Position numbers and translations under genes: made by a program. The notes under the pieces were generated by a model, which worked only from the letters and a program-made list of their open reading frames with translations, did not search any database and was not told where the DNA came from. From NCBI RefSeq assembly GCF_000378825.1, contig NZ_KB900388.1:2797818-2861817 (forward strand): a stretch of DNA of 64,000 nucleotides, in the 5' to 3' direction. Below are positions 9,040 to 16,368 of the stretch, one piece after another; the stretch's first letter is position 1; each line of letters starts with the position of its first letter. The stretch comes from Salinispora vitiensis (GTDB taxonomy: Bacteria > Actinomycetota > Actinomycetes > Mycobacteriales > Micromonosporaceae).

Positions 9040-9348
9040 CGTCGACTCCCAGGAACCTCGTCATTGAATCCGAACGGATTGTTGCACGGACGACGGCCGG
9101 GCGATGACCCCGCCGATCCGGGAATGGCGAGGAACGCGGTCGAATCGGTGCCCGATTTCACCGCCCTGCACTACTTCACCCGCTATGGCGCCGGCAACGA
9201 CCGACCCACGAATTTCCACCCGGCACGTTAGTCGTAACGGGCGGCCTTCGCGCTGGGTAACGTTTGGGCCGGCGGCATTCGACGGCGGACGGCGTGGAAG
9301 GGGCTCGCCTCCCCGAGTTGGTCGTACCCACCGGGCATGATCTGGTGC
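9040..9348. other. 309-base divergent intergenic region
   Basis: This region lies between the M48 operon (-) and the VOC gene (+). Apart from the palindrome at 9067-9080, no gene, RNA or repeat is seen. It presumably holds both promoters. Confidence 0.5.
9067..9080. promoter_or_regulatory. Palindrome AATCCG-AA-CGGATT, possible operator
   Basis: This perfect 6+2+6 palindrome lies 28 nt upstream of the M48 start codon, in the likely promoter or 5' leader. A transcription factor site is plausible. No regulator is encoded next to it. Confidence 0.4.
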
Positions 9349-9723
9349 ATGACCGATTCTGTGACAAACCGACAGCACGCCATCGACTACATTGAGTTCG
9401 CCGTCACCGACCTCGCGGAGGCGAAACGGTTTTACGGCGAGGCCTTCGGCTGGCAGTTCACCGACTATGGGCCGGAATACGCCGGCATCCGCAGCCCGCA
9501 CGGCGAGTCCGCACCGGAGGTGGGCGGGCTGCGGCAGGATCCGCAGGTGCGGGCGGGCGGCCCACTGGTCGTGCTGTTCTCGACCGCCCTGGAAAAGTCG
9601 GTCCAGGCGGTGACCGAGGCCGGCGGCACCGTGGTCGACGGCCCGTATGACTTCCCGGGCGGGCGGCGGTTCCACTTCACCGACCCGAGCGGCAACGAAC
9701 TGGCCGTCTGGGCCGAGGCGTAA
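9349..9723 (+). CDS. VOC (glyoxalase/bleomycin resistance) family protein
   Basis: This 124-residue single-domain protein has the vicinal-oxygen-chelate pattern: AIDYIEFAVTDLAEAKRFYG at the start, GGPLVVLFSTALEKSVQAV in the middle, and a typical end, FPGGRRFHFTDPSGNELAVW, with the conserved metal-ligand Glu. Members bind a divalent metal and act as lyases, dioxygenases or antibiotic-binding proteins; the substrate cannot be told. I used the ATG at 9349 (MTDSVTNRQ); another in-frame ATG lies at 9337. Neither has a strong ribosome binding site. Confidence 0.85.
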   Translation: MTDSVTNRQHAIDYIEFAVTDLAEAKRFYGEAFGWQFTDYGPEYAGIRSPHGESAPEVGGLRQDPQVRAGGPLVVLFSTALEKSVQAVTEAGGTVVDGPYDFPGGRRFHFTDPSGNELAVWAEA

Positions 9724-9745
9724 CGACGACGGGAACGGCGGGCTA

Positions 9746-9805
9746 CCCGATCAAGGGCAGCACCGCGTCAGCTCTTCGCGCAACTCATCCACCGTGGGTG
9801 GAATG
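9746..9805 (-). pseudogene. Remnant of a GntR-type regulator gene (internal deletion)
   Basis: This stretch repeats both ends of the intact GntR gene at 10971-11198. 9746-9770 matches its stop codon and downstream sequence (CCCGATCAAGGGCAGC). 9771-9805 matches its first codons (CAACTC.TCCA.CGTGGGTGG on the + strand). About 185 bp between them, including the helix-turn-helix, is missing. On the reverse strand it reads IPPTVDELREELTRCCP and a stop. It overlaps the last codons of the neighbouring epimerase in another frame. Similarity was judged by eye. Confidence 0.6.
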
Positions 9806-10780
9806 TGGCTGGGGCAGCACGTCGAAGTGCCGCAGGGCGCGGGCAAAGCCCTCCGGTACATCGGTGGTCTGCCAGCCCAGCTCACTGCGGGCCCGGGAGG
9901 CGTCCGGCAGCGGGTGCGAACGAAGGAAGTGCAGCTCGCCCGCGGCGAGCAGCGGCGGCCGGCGGGTCACGCGGGAGAGGGCCTCCCCGGTGGTGGCCAT
10001 GGCTTTCGCGAGCGCCGGGGGGATGGTGCGGGGGACCTTGGCCGTCGGCACCAACGTGTGGACCAGCTCAGCGATGGCGGTCAGGGTTAGGTAGCGGTCG
10101 GAGAGGATGAACCGGCTGCCGACCGGCGCCTCGGCCGCGAGGAGGTGTCCCCGGGCGACATCTTCGGTGTAGACGACGGGCATGCCACCTGGGGGCAGCG
10201 CGGGAATCTGATTACGGACCAGCCTGAGCAGCAGCAGATTGAGCGCGGTCGCGGTCGCCGGACCGGGCCCGTAGACCCCGGACGGATGCAGGAACCGGGC
10301 TGGCAGGCCCCGCTCGACCGCATCGGTCACGAGAACGTCGGCGCGCTGCTTGGAACGCTCGTACGCGGTGCCGAGCGGACGTTCCGCGATCCGTGACTCG
10401 TCGAACGGCTGGCCCGGGGCCTGGTCGAAAACGTCGATCGTGCTGGTGTAGACGAACGTCGCCACGCCCTCGGCGAGAGCTGCCTCCACCAGGTGCCGCG
10501 TGCCGCCGACGTTGACCCGCTCGAAGACGTCGGGATCGGCCAACCACTGCTCGGGGAGCCCGGCAGCGTGAAAGACGGTGTCACACCCGCCGACCGCGGA
10601 CCGGACCGAGGCCAGGTCGGTGACATCCCCCCGGACCGTCTCCACGCCCTGGGGTAGGGCTGCCGCCGCCCGCTCCGGCGAACGAACCAGCGCCCGCACT
10701 CGCACCCCGCGGTCGGCGAGGTCGCGAACCAGAAGGCTGCCCACGGTGCCGGTGGCTCCCGTGACAAGTACCTGTTCCAT
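9785..10780 (-). CDS. NAD(P)-dependent epimerase/dehydratase (extended SDR)
   Basis: This 331-residue protein has the Rossmann motif GATGTVG at 8-14, a DVTD adenine-binding motif near 52, HAAG near 71, a YTST strand near 111 and the catalytic Tyr140-x-x-x-Lys144 (YERSK). It belongs to the extended SDR family (3-beta-HSD or dihydroflavonol reductase-like). Substrate unknown. ATG 10780 was chosen because AAGGGG sits 5-6 nt upstream; the open frame extends six codons further. The last residues (PHSTHGG) come from sequence shared with the GntR gene start, so the native C-terminus may have been replaced by a rearrangement. Confidence 0.85.
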   Translation of the reverse strand: MEQVLVTGATGTVGSLLVRDLADRGVRVRALVRSPERAAAALPQGVETVRGDVTDLASVRSAVGGCDTVFHAAGLPEQWLADPDVFERVNVGGTRHLVEAALAEGVATFVYTSTIDVFDQAPGQPFDESRIAERPLGTAYERSKQRADVLVTDAVERGLPARFLHPSGVYGPGPATATALNLLLLRLVRNQIPALPPGGMPVVYTEDVARGHLLAAEAPVGSRFILSDRYLTLTAIAELVHTLVPTAKVPRTIPPALAKAMATTGEALSRVTRRPPLLAAGELHFLRSHPLPDASRARSELGWQTTDVPEGFARALRHFDVLPQPHSTHGG

Positions 10781-10970
10781 GCTGCCCCTTCGCTCCACCG
10801 AATGCCGCCTGCGCCGCGCATAGTGACATTTGCTCGTCGAGTGTCCACAGCTGAGAGCCCCGAAGTGTGGCGTAGGCCAACCCGGGTCGTGGCCGGTGCG
10901 ATGACCTCGAGCCTAACGAGGCACGGGTGGCGGCAGCGCGGGGTGCCGCCCGATCAAGGGCAGCGCCCCG

Positions 10971-11198
10971 TCAACGACGTGGCGGCTCCGCGACGAAGAC
11001 GCCGCGCCCGGGACGACCCACCAACACCCCCTGCGCCCGCAGCCGCGCCACGGCTCGACTGATAGTGGACTGAGAGGTGTCGTAGTTGTCCGCCAGCACC
11101 CGCCCGGAGGGCAACTGCGAACCGGGCGGGTAGGTCCCATCTTTGATCTTGCTCAACAGGTCTTCGAGCAACTCGTCCATCGTGGGTGGAATAGGCAC
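10971..11198 (-). CDS. Small GntR-family winged-helix regulator
   Basis: This 75-residue protein is little more than a GntR DNA-binding domain: MDELLEDLLSKIKDGTYPPG, then SGRVLADNYDTSQSTISRAV as the helix-turn-helix, and GRPGRGVFVAEPP as the wing. No effector domain follows, unlike full GntR regulators (about 230 residues). ATG 11198 and an in-frame ATG at residue 7 are both possible; the latter fits the usual domain start. It is divergent from the DivIVA-domain pair, and a perfect palindrome lies between them. Confidence 0.82.
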   Translation of the reverse strand: MPIPPTMDELLEDLLSKIKDGTYPPGSQLPSGRVLADNYDTSQSTISRAVARLRAQGVLVGRPGRGVFVAEPPRR

Positions 11199-11254
11199 GT
11201 CGGGCCCCTTGCAGTCGGTTGGCCCGCCCAGTATCGATCAACCTTTCGCCATAG

Positions 11255-11268
11255 GCAACATATGTTGC
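11255..11268. promoter_or_regulatory. Perfect 14-bp palindrome GCAACATATGTTGC
   Basis: It lies 57 nt upstream of the GntR start in an AT-rich patch between divergent genes. Its symmetry and position fit an operator bound by the small GntR protein, either autoregulatory or controlling both directions. This is inference. Confidence 0.5.
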
Positions 11269-11475
11269 ATGTATGACATAGCTGGGTAGCTGGGCAAGTG
11301 ACTTCTTAACATAGGTGACTTGGTGTCAGTAGCGTCGCTGTCGGTGATGCGGTGCCGCTGCGGTCGGTTGGCGCCTCTCGTACTGGTCTCGCATCGCCGC
11401 CGAGATCACACCTCCGCGCCACCCCCAGGCGCGGCCCGGTTGTCGTACCGCCGATTGAGGCTGCGACGGCCGGGC

Positions 11476-11509
11476 GGGCGCTCCGCCGGCCCCAACCGAC
11501 GGAGCGCCC
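11476..11509 (+). promoter_or_regulatory. Leader hairpin before the DivIVA-domain gene
   Basis: GGGCGCTCCG (11476-11485) pairs perfectly with CGGAGCGCCC (11500-11509) around a 14-nt loop. It ends 36 nt before the ATG at 11546. It may be an attenuator or an mRNA-stabilising structure. Function unknown. Confidence 0.4.
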
Positions 11510-11545
11510 CTCCACCTACCCCCGACTCCACGAAGGGTGGCCACC

Positions 11546-11854
11546 ATGCGCAACCTGATCCGCCGACTCAAGCACCGACCCGGTCCGAACAGCGGGGTCA
11601 CCCACCACCACAAACCCGCCCCGCCCACGCACCCCCGACTGCCGCTGCGGCCGGGGGAGGTCCGGGACCGGTATTTCTCGATCCGGCGACAGGGGCTCGA
11701 CCCGGTGGAGATCCGCGACTTCCTGCACCGGGTCGCCGACGAGTTGACCACCGCGCAGACCGCCCTGGTCGCGGTGCGGGAGGAAAATGTACGGATCAAG
11801 AACGCCCTACGGGAGTGGCAGAGCGCCCAGGCGGCTCGCCACCACTACCGATGA
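11546..11854 (+). CDS. DivIVA-domain-containing small protein
   Basis: This 102-residue protein has a basic, Pro/His-rich N-terminus (about 1-37) followed by a short DivIVA-like N-domain, YFSIRRQGLDPVEIRDFLHR, and a coiled coil, ELTTAQTALVAVREENVRIK. Such domains bind negatively curved membranes or partner proteins at poles and septa, but this protein is far shorter than Wag31/DivIVA. ATG 11546 has AAGGG 8 nt upstream. Its stop overlaps the start of the next gene (ATGA), so the two are translationally coupled. Confidence 0.7.
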   Translation: MRNLIRRLKHRPGPNSGVTHHHKPAPPTHPRLPLRPGEVRDRYFSIRRQGLDPVEIRDFLHRVADELTTAQTALVAVREENVRIKNALREWQSAQAARHHYR

Positions 11855-12108
11855 CCAGCCGCTGGGTGATCCACCTCCCGGTCACCGCAGCCGACCTGAT
11901 GCGAGCCCGAATCCTGGCCCGGACCGCCGCCCGGGTGCTGATTCGGTTCAGCGCCCGGGTCGAACCGGGCGGGGTAACCGTCTCCGCCGAGGACCAGCAG
12001 GATGTGCGCCACTGGGTCTTCTGCGACCGGCTGTTGCCGGAGGGAGGTGGACGGTGCGTACTCGCGGTGGACCACACCTCCCGTTGCCGGCCGCGCCCGC
12101 CCCGGTAA
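11851..12108 (+). CDS. Hypothetical protein coupled to DivIVA-domain gene
   Basis: This 85-residue product starts MTSRWVIHLPVTAADLMRARILARTAARVLIRF. It contains two cysteines near the end (FCDRLLPEGGGRCVLA) and a final DHTSRCRPRPPR. The ATG overlaps the previous stop by 4 nt. Codon bias is strongly coding. No family is recognised. A long terminator hairpin begins 3 nt after the stop codon, so the two genes form a complete operon. Confidence 0.65.
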   Translation: MTSRWVIHLPVTAADLMRARILARTAARVLIRFSARVEPGGVTVSAEDQQDVRHWVFCDRLLPEGGGRCVLAVDHTSRCRPRPPR

Positions 12109-12111
12109 CGG

Positions 12112-12144
12112 CTCTGCCCGGCCGGTGAGCCCGGCCGGGCAGAG
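12112..12144. terminator. Bidirectional hairpin terminator (14-bp stem)
   Basis: The arms CTCTGCCCGGCCGG (12112-12125) and CCGGCCGGGCAGAG (12131-12144) pair perfectly around TGAGC. It separates the DivIVA operon from the convergent lipoprotein gene and resembles the hairpin at 5348-5376, which also follows a gene convergent with the paralogous lipoprotein. Confidence 0.85.
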
Positions 12145-12193
12145 TCGTGGCGATCAGTGGGACCGTGCGTCCCGGTCACGTGGGGGTGCTGAG

Positions 12194-13018
12194 CTACTCC
12201 CCGAGGTCGCCGAGGAGGTCGGCGAAGTCGGCGATCTCGGCGGCCGGCGGCGCCTCGATGGTCACCGGTTCGTTATAGTCGGTGTAGTCGACCGTCATCA
12301 CGCCCATCTCGCCCATGGTAATGCGGGCCCGTCGCGGCCAGTACTGCTCGTCGATCCACAGCTCGGTCTTGATCTCAGTGACGCCGAACTCGGCCATCTG
12401 GTCCGCGGCGTTCGCCTGGCCGGCGGAGTCGAGCTTGCCCTGCTCTTCCAACAGAGCAAGGTGCTCCTCCGCGGTGGCGGTGACGCTGTAGTGGACCGTG
12501 GGTGTCCCGTCCACCGTCTCCTCGCCGACAACGGCGACGCCCTCAATTTCCAGCAGTGTCTTTACCTGCTGGACCGGGTCGGCATCCTGCATCTGTTCGT
12601 CAAGACCCATCCCCGCGACGGCAGAGAAGTCCATCTTCATCCAACTCTTACCGTCGCTGCGCTCGCGTTCCGCCTCGGGAATCTCCATGTACATCGCGGA
12701 GTCGACCAAACGGATGGTGGTGGGTTCTCCCTCCATCTCCATGACCATCTCGTAGCTCACGGAGTCACGCAGATCCATCACCATCTGCATCTCGAAGTCC
12801 TCGGGACCCGAGACCACCATCGCCGCCCGTACGGTCTCGACCTTGCCGGTCCGATCCGCCGCCTCCTGGAGGGAACCCTTGAGGTCGCTGGCGAGCAGCT
12901 CCAGCACGTTCGACTCCTGTGCTGTTTCTTGAGAAGCCGTGGTGGGTCCACATCCGGCCACCGCGACCGCCGCGGCAGTCGCAGCCGACAGGACGGCGAT
13001 ATTCTTCCAACGTGACAC
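12194..13018 (-). CDS. Secreted lipoprotein, LppX/LprAFG-like (paralog 2)
   Basis: This 274-residue lipoprotein has signal MSRWKNIAVLSAATAAAVAV and the lipobox VAGC with Cys23. It is paralogous to the protein at 5406-6254: shared elements include MQMVMDLRDSVSYE, TTIRLVDSAMYMEI, a VAVVGEETVDG segment and the C-terminal TVDYTDYNEP..IEAPPAAEI. The mature protein is acidic and Met-rich. A role as a lipid-binding or cell-wall lipoprotein is known for the superfamily only. It ends about 50 nt from a strong terminator shared with the convergent operon. Confidence 0.75.
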   Translation of the reverse strand: MSRWKNIAVLSAATAAAVAVAGCGPTTASQETAQESNVLELLASDLKGSLQEAADRTGKVETVRAAMVVSGPEDFEMQMVMDLRDSVSYEMVMEMEGEPTTIRLVDSAMYMEIPEAERERSDGKSWMKMDFSAVAGMGLDEQMQDADPVQQVKTLLEIEGVAVVGEETVDGTPTVHYSVTATAEEHLALLEEQGKLDSAGQANAADQMAEFGVTEIKTELWIDEQYWPRRARITMGEMGVMTVDYTDYNEPVTIEAPPAAEIADFADLLGDLGE

Positions 13019-13157
13019 GGGTAGCCACTCCCCCCGAAAAGGTGCGAATTTAAACGACGGGTCACGCTACCCCAGTCGTCCGACGACGAACATCATCTTT
13101 TCGGACGCACCGCGCTGGCACTCCAACCGGACCGGGCATCGGTGACCGCCACGCCGT

Positions 13158-14066
13158 CTAGCCCGGCAGCTCCGGCCCGCCATCAAGCAGCGGGGCGAGT
13201 AGATCGCCCTGCTCGGCGATACGGGTCAGCACCTCGGCCGCCGGGTAGGGCTTGACCGCCGGGCGCTTGCCGGCTGCCCCGGCCGCAACCTCGGCCCAGG
13301 TCAGCGGGGTGGACACCGCCGGCATCGACTGCGCACGCAACGAGTACGGCGCCACCGTCGTCTTCGCCGCGCTGTTCTGGCTCCAGTCGATGAAAACCTT
13401 TCCCGCCCGTAGCTTTCGGGTCATCTTGGACACGATCAGCTTCGGATGGGCCCGCTCCAACTCCTGGGCGACCCGCCGGGCGTAGCCGGAAACCGCGTCG
13501 GCCGGTTGGGTGCCGGCGATCGGACAGCAGAGCTGCATGCCCTTCTTTCCCGATGTTTTCGGATACGACTCGATCCCGTCGTCCGCGAGCCTTTCCCGCA
13601 GCAACAGGGCGACCCGGCAACACTGGCGAAGCTCGGCCGGCGCACCCGGATCGAGATCAACCACCATCAGGTCCGGATCCGCCCCGATTCGCCACTGTGG
13701 CGTGTGCAATTCGAGGGCGGCGAGGTTGGCCAACCAGACCAGGGTCGGCAGCTCGTCGGCGACCACGTAGTCGATCGTCTCCCGGCCCTTCGCCGAGCCG
13801 GGCACCGGCAACGTCTCGGTGTGAACCCAGCTCGGGGTCGCCGCCGGAGCGTTCTTCTCAAAAAAGGAGCTGCCGTCGACGCCGTTCGGGAACCGGATCC
13901 GGGTCAACGCCCGGCCGGCGAGGTGCGGCAGGAGCACCGGGGCGACCCGGGTGTAGTAGTCGATCACCTCGCCCTTGGTGAAGCCGGTCGCCGGGTACAG
14001 CACCTTGTCCAGATTCGACAACTCCAGCGTACGGCCAGCCACGTCGACCCGAAGCCGGTCAGGCAT
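13158..14066 (-). CDS. ligD: LigD-type polymerase/primase (NHEJ), stand-alone
   Basis: This 302-residue protein is the archaeo-eukaryotic primase-like polymerase of bacterial non-homologous end joining. Visible motifs are KVLYPATGFTKGEVIDYY near 21, NGVDGSSFFEKN near 61, the catalytic DLD at 137-139 (matching the metal-binding Asp pair of mycobacterial LigD PolDom), SGKKGMQ, and the end region KTTVAPYSLRA..P.VSTPL.W. The family fills gaps, preferring ribonucleotides. ATG 14066 has GGAGG upstream; the ORF extension upstream lies inside the ligase gene. It overlaps the ligase stop by 8 nt, so polymerase and ligase are coupled but not fused. No phosphoesterase domain is present. Confidence 0.9.
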   Translation of the reverse strand: MPDRLRVDVAGRTLELSNLDKVLYPATGFTKGEVIDYYTRVAPVLLPHLAGRALTRIRFPNGVDGSSFFEKNAPAATPSWVHTETLPVPGSAKGRETIDYVVADELPTLVWLANLAALELHTPQWRIGADPDLMVVDLDPGAPAELRQCCRVALLLRERLADDGIESYPKTSGKKGMQLCCPIAGTQPADAVSGYARRVAQELERAHPKLIVSKMTRKLRAGKVFIDWSQNSAAKTTVAPYSLRAQSMPAVSTPLTWAEVAAGAAGKRPAVKPYPAAEVLTRIAEQGDLLAPLLDGGPELPG

Positions 14067-14997
14067 CGTCAACCTCCTCGGCGAGTTTGTCCGGGCGTAA
14101 CCGCAACACCCGGGGAAAACGCAGGCGCCCATCCGGAGTGAGCTGGCCGTACTTCACCTCCACCACGACCCGGGGCGCGACCCAGACCACGGCCCGGGTG
14201 TCCGTGCGGGGCAGCTCCTCGGCAAAGGGGGAACCATCGGTGCGCAACGGCTCCAGCTCGCGCAGCAGCTCCCGCTCCAGCGCCGCGCCGATGCCACCCC
14301 CGACCCGGCCCCGGAACGTGAGGCGGCCGTCCGGCCGTGGCACCCCGACCAGCAGCCCCCCGAGCCGGCGGGCCCCCGGCCGCCAGCCACCCACCACGAA
14401 GTCGCCGGTCACCTCCAACTTGACCTTGACCCAGTCCGGTGAACGCGCACCCGGCCGGTAGACCGAACCGACCCGTTTGGCCATCACCCCCTCCAGGCCG
14501 TGCTCCCCCGCCGCCTGGAAGGTCGCCGGGCCGTCCGAGAAGGCGGGCGGGACCGCCCATCGCGGCCCGGCCAGCCCCAACTCGTCGAGCACAGCTCGCC
14601 GCCGCTGCCACGGGTAGCCGGTCAGGTCGACGCCGTCGAGTCGCAACAAGTCGAAGACCAGGTAGGTGATGGGCAGGGACGCCGCGAGCCGCGCGGCCCG
14701 ACCCCGGTCCCGGACGTGCATTCGCTCGGCGAGCGCCGTGAACGACGGCTGCCCGGTCGCGCCGAAGAGCACCACCTCCCCATCGAGGAGGGCGTCATCC
14801 ACCTGCGCGGCGAGGCCAGCCAATTCCGGATAGGCCACGGTGACCTCGACGCCGGAGCGGGCGTACACCCGCTGCTGGCCGTCGCCGATGTTGACCAGCG
14901 CCCGAATTCCGTCCCATTTGAACTCGTAGGCCCAGCCCGGGCCCACCGGCAGCTCCCCGGTGGTCGCGAGCATCGGCTTAGACGGCACGCCGGGCAC
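14059..14997 (-). CDS. ATP-dependent DNA ligase, LigD/LigC-like
   Basis: This 312-residue ligase has motif I KWDGIR at 27-32 (Lys27 takes AMP), then ARSG, DGEVV near 93, a motif IIIa-like YLVFDLL, EGVMAKR (motif IV) near 186, WVKVK (motif V), and an OB-fold C-terminal part ending VVVEVKYGQLTPDGRLRFP. The size suits a minimal NHEJ nick-sealing ligase. It is the first gene of an operon with the polymerase and is divergent from ku; the 85-nt gap between them must carry both promoters. Together with Ku these genes supply the core of end joining. Confidence 0.9.
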   Translation of the reverse strand: MPGVPSKPMLATTGELPVGPGWAYEFKWDGIRALVNIGDGQQRVYARSGVEVTVAYPELAGLAAQVDDALLDGEVVLFGATGQPSFTALAERMHVRDRGRAARLAASLPITYLVFDLLRLDGVDLTGYPWQRRRAVLDELGLAGPRWAVPPAFSDGPATFQAAGEHGLEGVMAKRVGSVYRPGARSPDWVKVKLEVTGDFVVGGWRPGARRLGGLLVGVPRPDGRLTFRGRVGGGIGAALERELLRELEPLRTDGSPFAEELPRTDTRAVVWVAPRVVVEVKYGQLTPDGRLRFPRVLRLRPDKLAEEVDDA

Positions 14998-15082
14998 GAA
15001 CCGACCTTAGTCGAATGCGGAACTGATGGCGCCCGGTTCCATCGGATGAGAACATGGTCGATACCGGCGAAAGGAGCACAGG

Positions 15083-16159
15083 GTGCGGGCCATTTGGAAA
15101 GGAGCCGTGTCGTTCGGGCTCGTCTCGATCGGGGTGAAGCTGTATTCCGCGACCGAGGAGAAGGATATTCGGTTCCACCAGGTGCACCGGGATGACGGGG
15201 GTCGAATCCGCTACAAGCGCACCTGCCAGGTCTGCGGCCAAGAGGTCAGCTACGACGACATCGCCAAGGGGTACGACCTCGGCGGCGGCGAGTTGGTCAT
15301 CCTCACCGACGACGACTTCGCCGACCTGCCACTGAGCACCTCGCGGGCGATCGACGTACTGGAGTTCGTCCCCGCCGAACAGGTCGACCCGATCCTCTAC
15401 AACAAGGCGTACTTCCTCGAACCGGAGGGCACTGCCACCAAGCCGTACGTGCTGCTGCGCAACGCGCTCACCGACTCGGAACGGGTGGCCATCGTGAAGG
15501 TGGCGATCCGGCAACGCGAGCAGCTCGCGACACTCCGGGTCCACCAGGGCGTCCTGCTGCTCAACACGATGCTCTGGCCCGACGAGATCCGGACACCGGA
15601 GTTCGGCTTTCTCGACGAGGATCTGAAGGTCCGCCCCCCGGAGCTCGCGATGGCCAGCTCCCTGATCGACTCGATGGCGGGTGACTTCCAGCCCGATGAC
15701 TTCACCGACGACTACCGGACCGCCCTGAAGGAGGTCATCGACGCGAAGGTGGAGGGCCGCGAGGTCGTCCAGCCGGAGGAGGTCGAAGAGGCACCGGCGG
15801 CGGCGGTCGACCTGATGGCGGCGCTGAAGGCATCGGTGGAGCGGGCCCAGGCGGCACGCGGCGAGAAACCCGCCGGGTCCGGCGCGGGCGAACCGACCCC
15901 CATCTCGGCGGCGCGTTCCGCCCAGCGAAAGGCCGCCGAGCAGCAGGCCCCACCGAAGAAGGCCGCCGGCAAGAAAAGCGAAAAAACAACTCCGGCGAAG
16001 AAGGCGGCGGAAAAGGAGAAGGCCGAGGAGAAGAAGGCCGCCAAGAAGACAGCCGGCAAGAAGACGGCGACAAAGCCGACCGCCAAGAAGGATGCGGGGC
16101 AGCGGGCGGAGCCGGCCAAGAAAGCCGCGGCCCGCAAGACCGCCCGCAAGACCGCCTGA
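15083..16159 (+). CDS. ku: Ku, NHEJ DNA end-binding protein
   Basis: This 358-residue protein starts at GTG 15083 with AAGGAG 6 nt upstream. The core (1-260) opens MRAIWKGAVSFGLVSIGVKL and contains CQVCG, GYDLGGGELVILTDDDF and the LHQGVLLLNTMLWPDE-type segment (here RVHQGVLLLNTMLWPDE). It forms a homodimeric ring on broken DNA ends and recruits LigD enzymes. From about 285 the C-terminus is a Lys/Ala-rich histone-H1-like tail (KKAAGKKSEKTTPAKKAAEK...), which in other actinobacterial Ku proteins aids DNA binding and threading. It is divergent from the ligase/polymerase operon. Confidence 0.95.
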   Translation: MRAIWKGAVSFGLVSIGVKLYSATEEKDIRFHQVHRDDGGRIRYKRTCQVCGQEVSYDDIAKGYDLGGGELVILTDDDFADLPLSTSRAIDVLEFVPAEQVDPILYNKAYFLEPEGTATKPYVLLRNALTDSERVAIVKVAIRQREQLATLRVHQGVLLLNTMLWPDEIRTPEFGFLDEDLKVRPPELAMASSLIDSMAGDFQPDDFTDDYRTALKEVIDAKVEGREVVQPEEVEEAPAAAVDLMAALKASVERAQAARGEKPAGSGAGEPTPISAARSAQRKAAEQQAPPKKAAGKKSEKTTPAKKAAEKEKAEEKKAAKKTAGKKTATKPTAKKDAGQRAEPAKKAAARKTARKTA

Positions 16160-16179
16160 ACGGCGGGACCGACACCATC

Positions 16180-16255
16180 GGTGATACCAACCACCACCGT
16201 TGGTACCAGCCACCACCGGCGATCCCAGGCACCACCAGTGATACCGGCTTCCACC
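16180..16255. repeat. Four tandem 19-nt imperfect repeats
   Basis: The units begin at 16180, 16199, 16218 and 16237. The consensus is close to GGTGATACCAGCCACCACC; most units end in CACCACC and contain GATACC or GGTACC. The array lies in the ku-FKBP intergenic region. It is untranslated, judging by the start choices for both neighbours. It could be a protein-binding iteron-like cluster or a minisatellite. Confidence 0.7.
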
Positions 16256-16368
16256 AGACAACGGGGCGTCCGACACCTGCACCACGGGGGGCTCGGCGGG
16301 TACCGTGTTCGTCGGCCTTCCCCCGGCACGCGGTGCCGGCCACCATCTTCGAACAGGGAGTCGACGCC

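Larger units (their letters stand above)
11199..11545. other. 347-base divergent region between GntR and DivIVA-domain genes
   Basis: The first 130 bases are clearly AT-richer than the surroundings and contain the palindrome at 11255-11268 and two GTGACTT direct repeats (near 11300 and 11317), so this is probably the control region. The remainder is the likely 5' leader of the + strand pair, with a 10-bp hairpin at 11476-11509. No gene is supported. Confidence 0.55.

Noticed and set aside
16180..16255. CRISPR array
   Set aside because: The units are directly adjacent without spacers and no cas genes are present.
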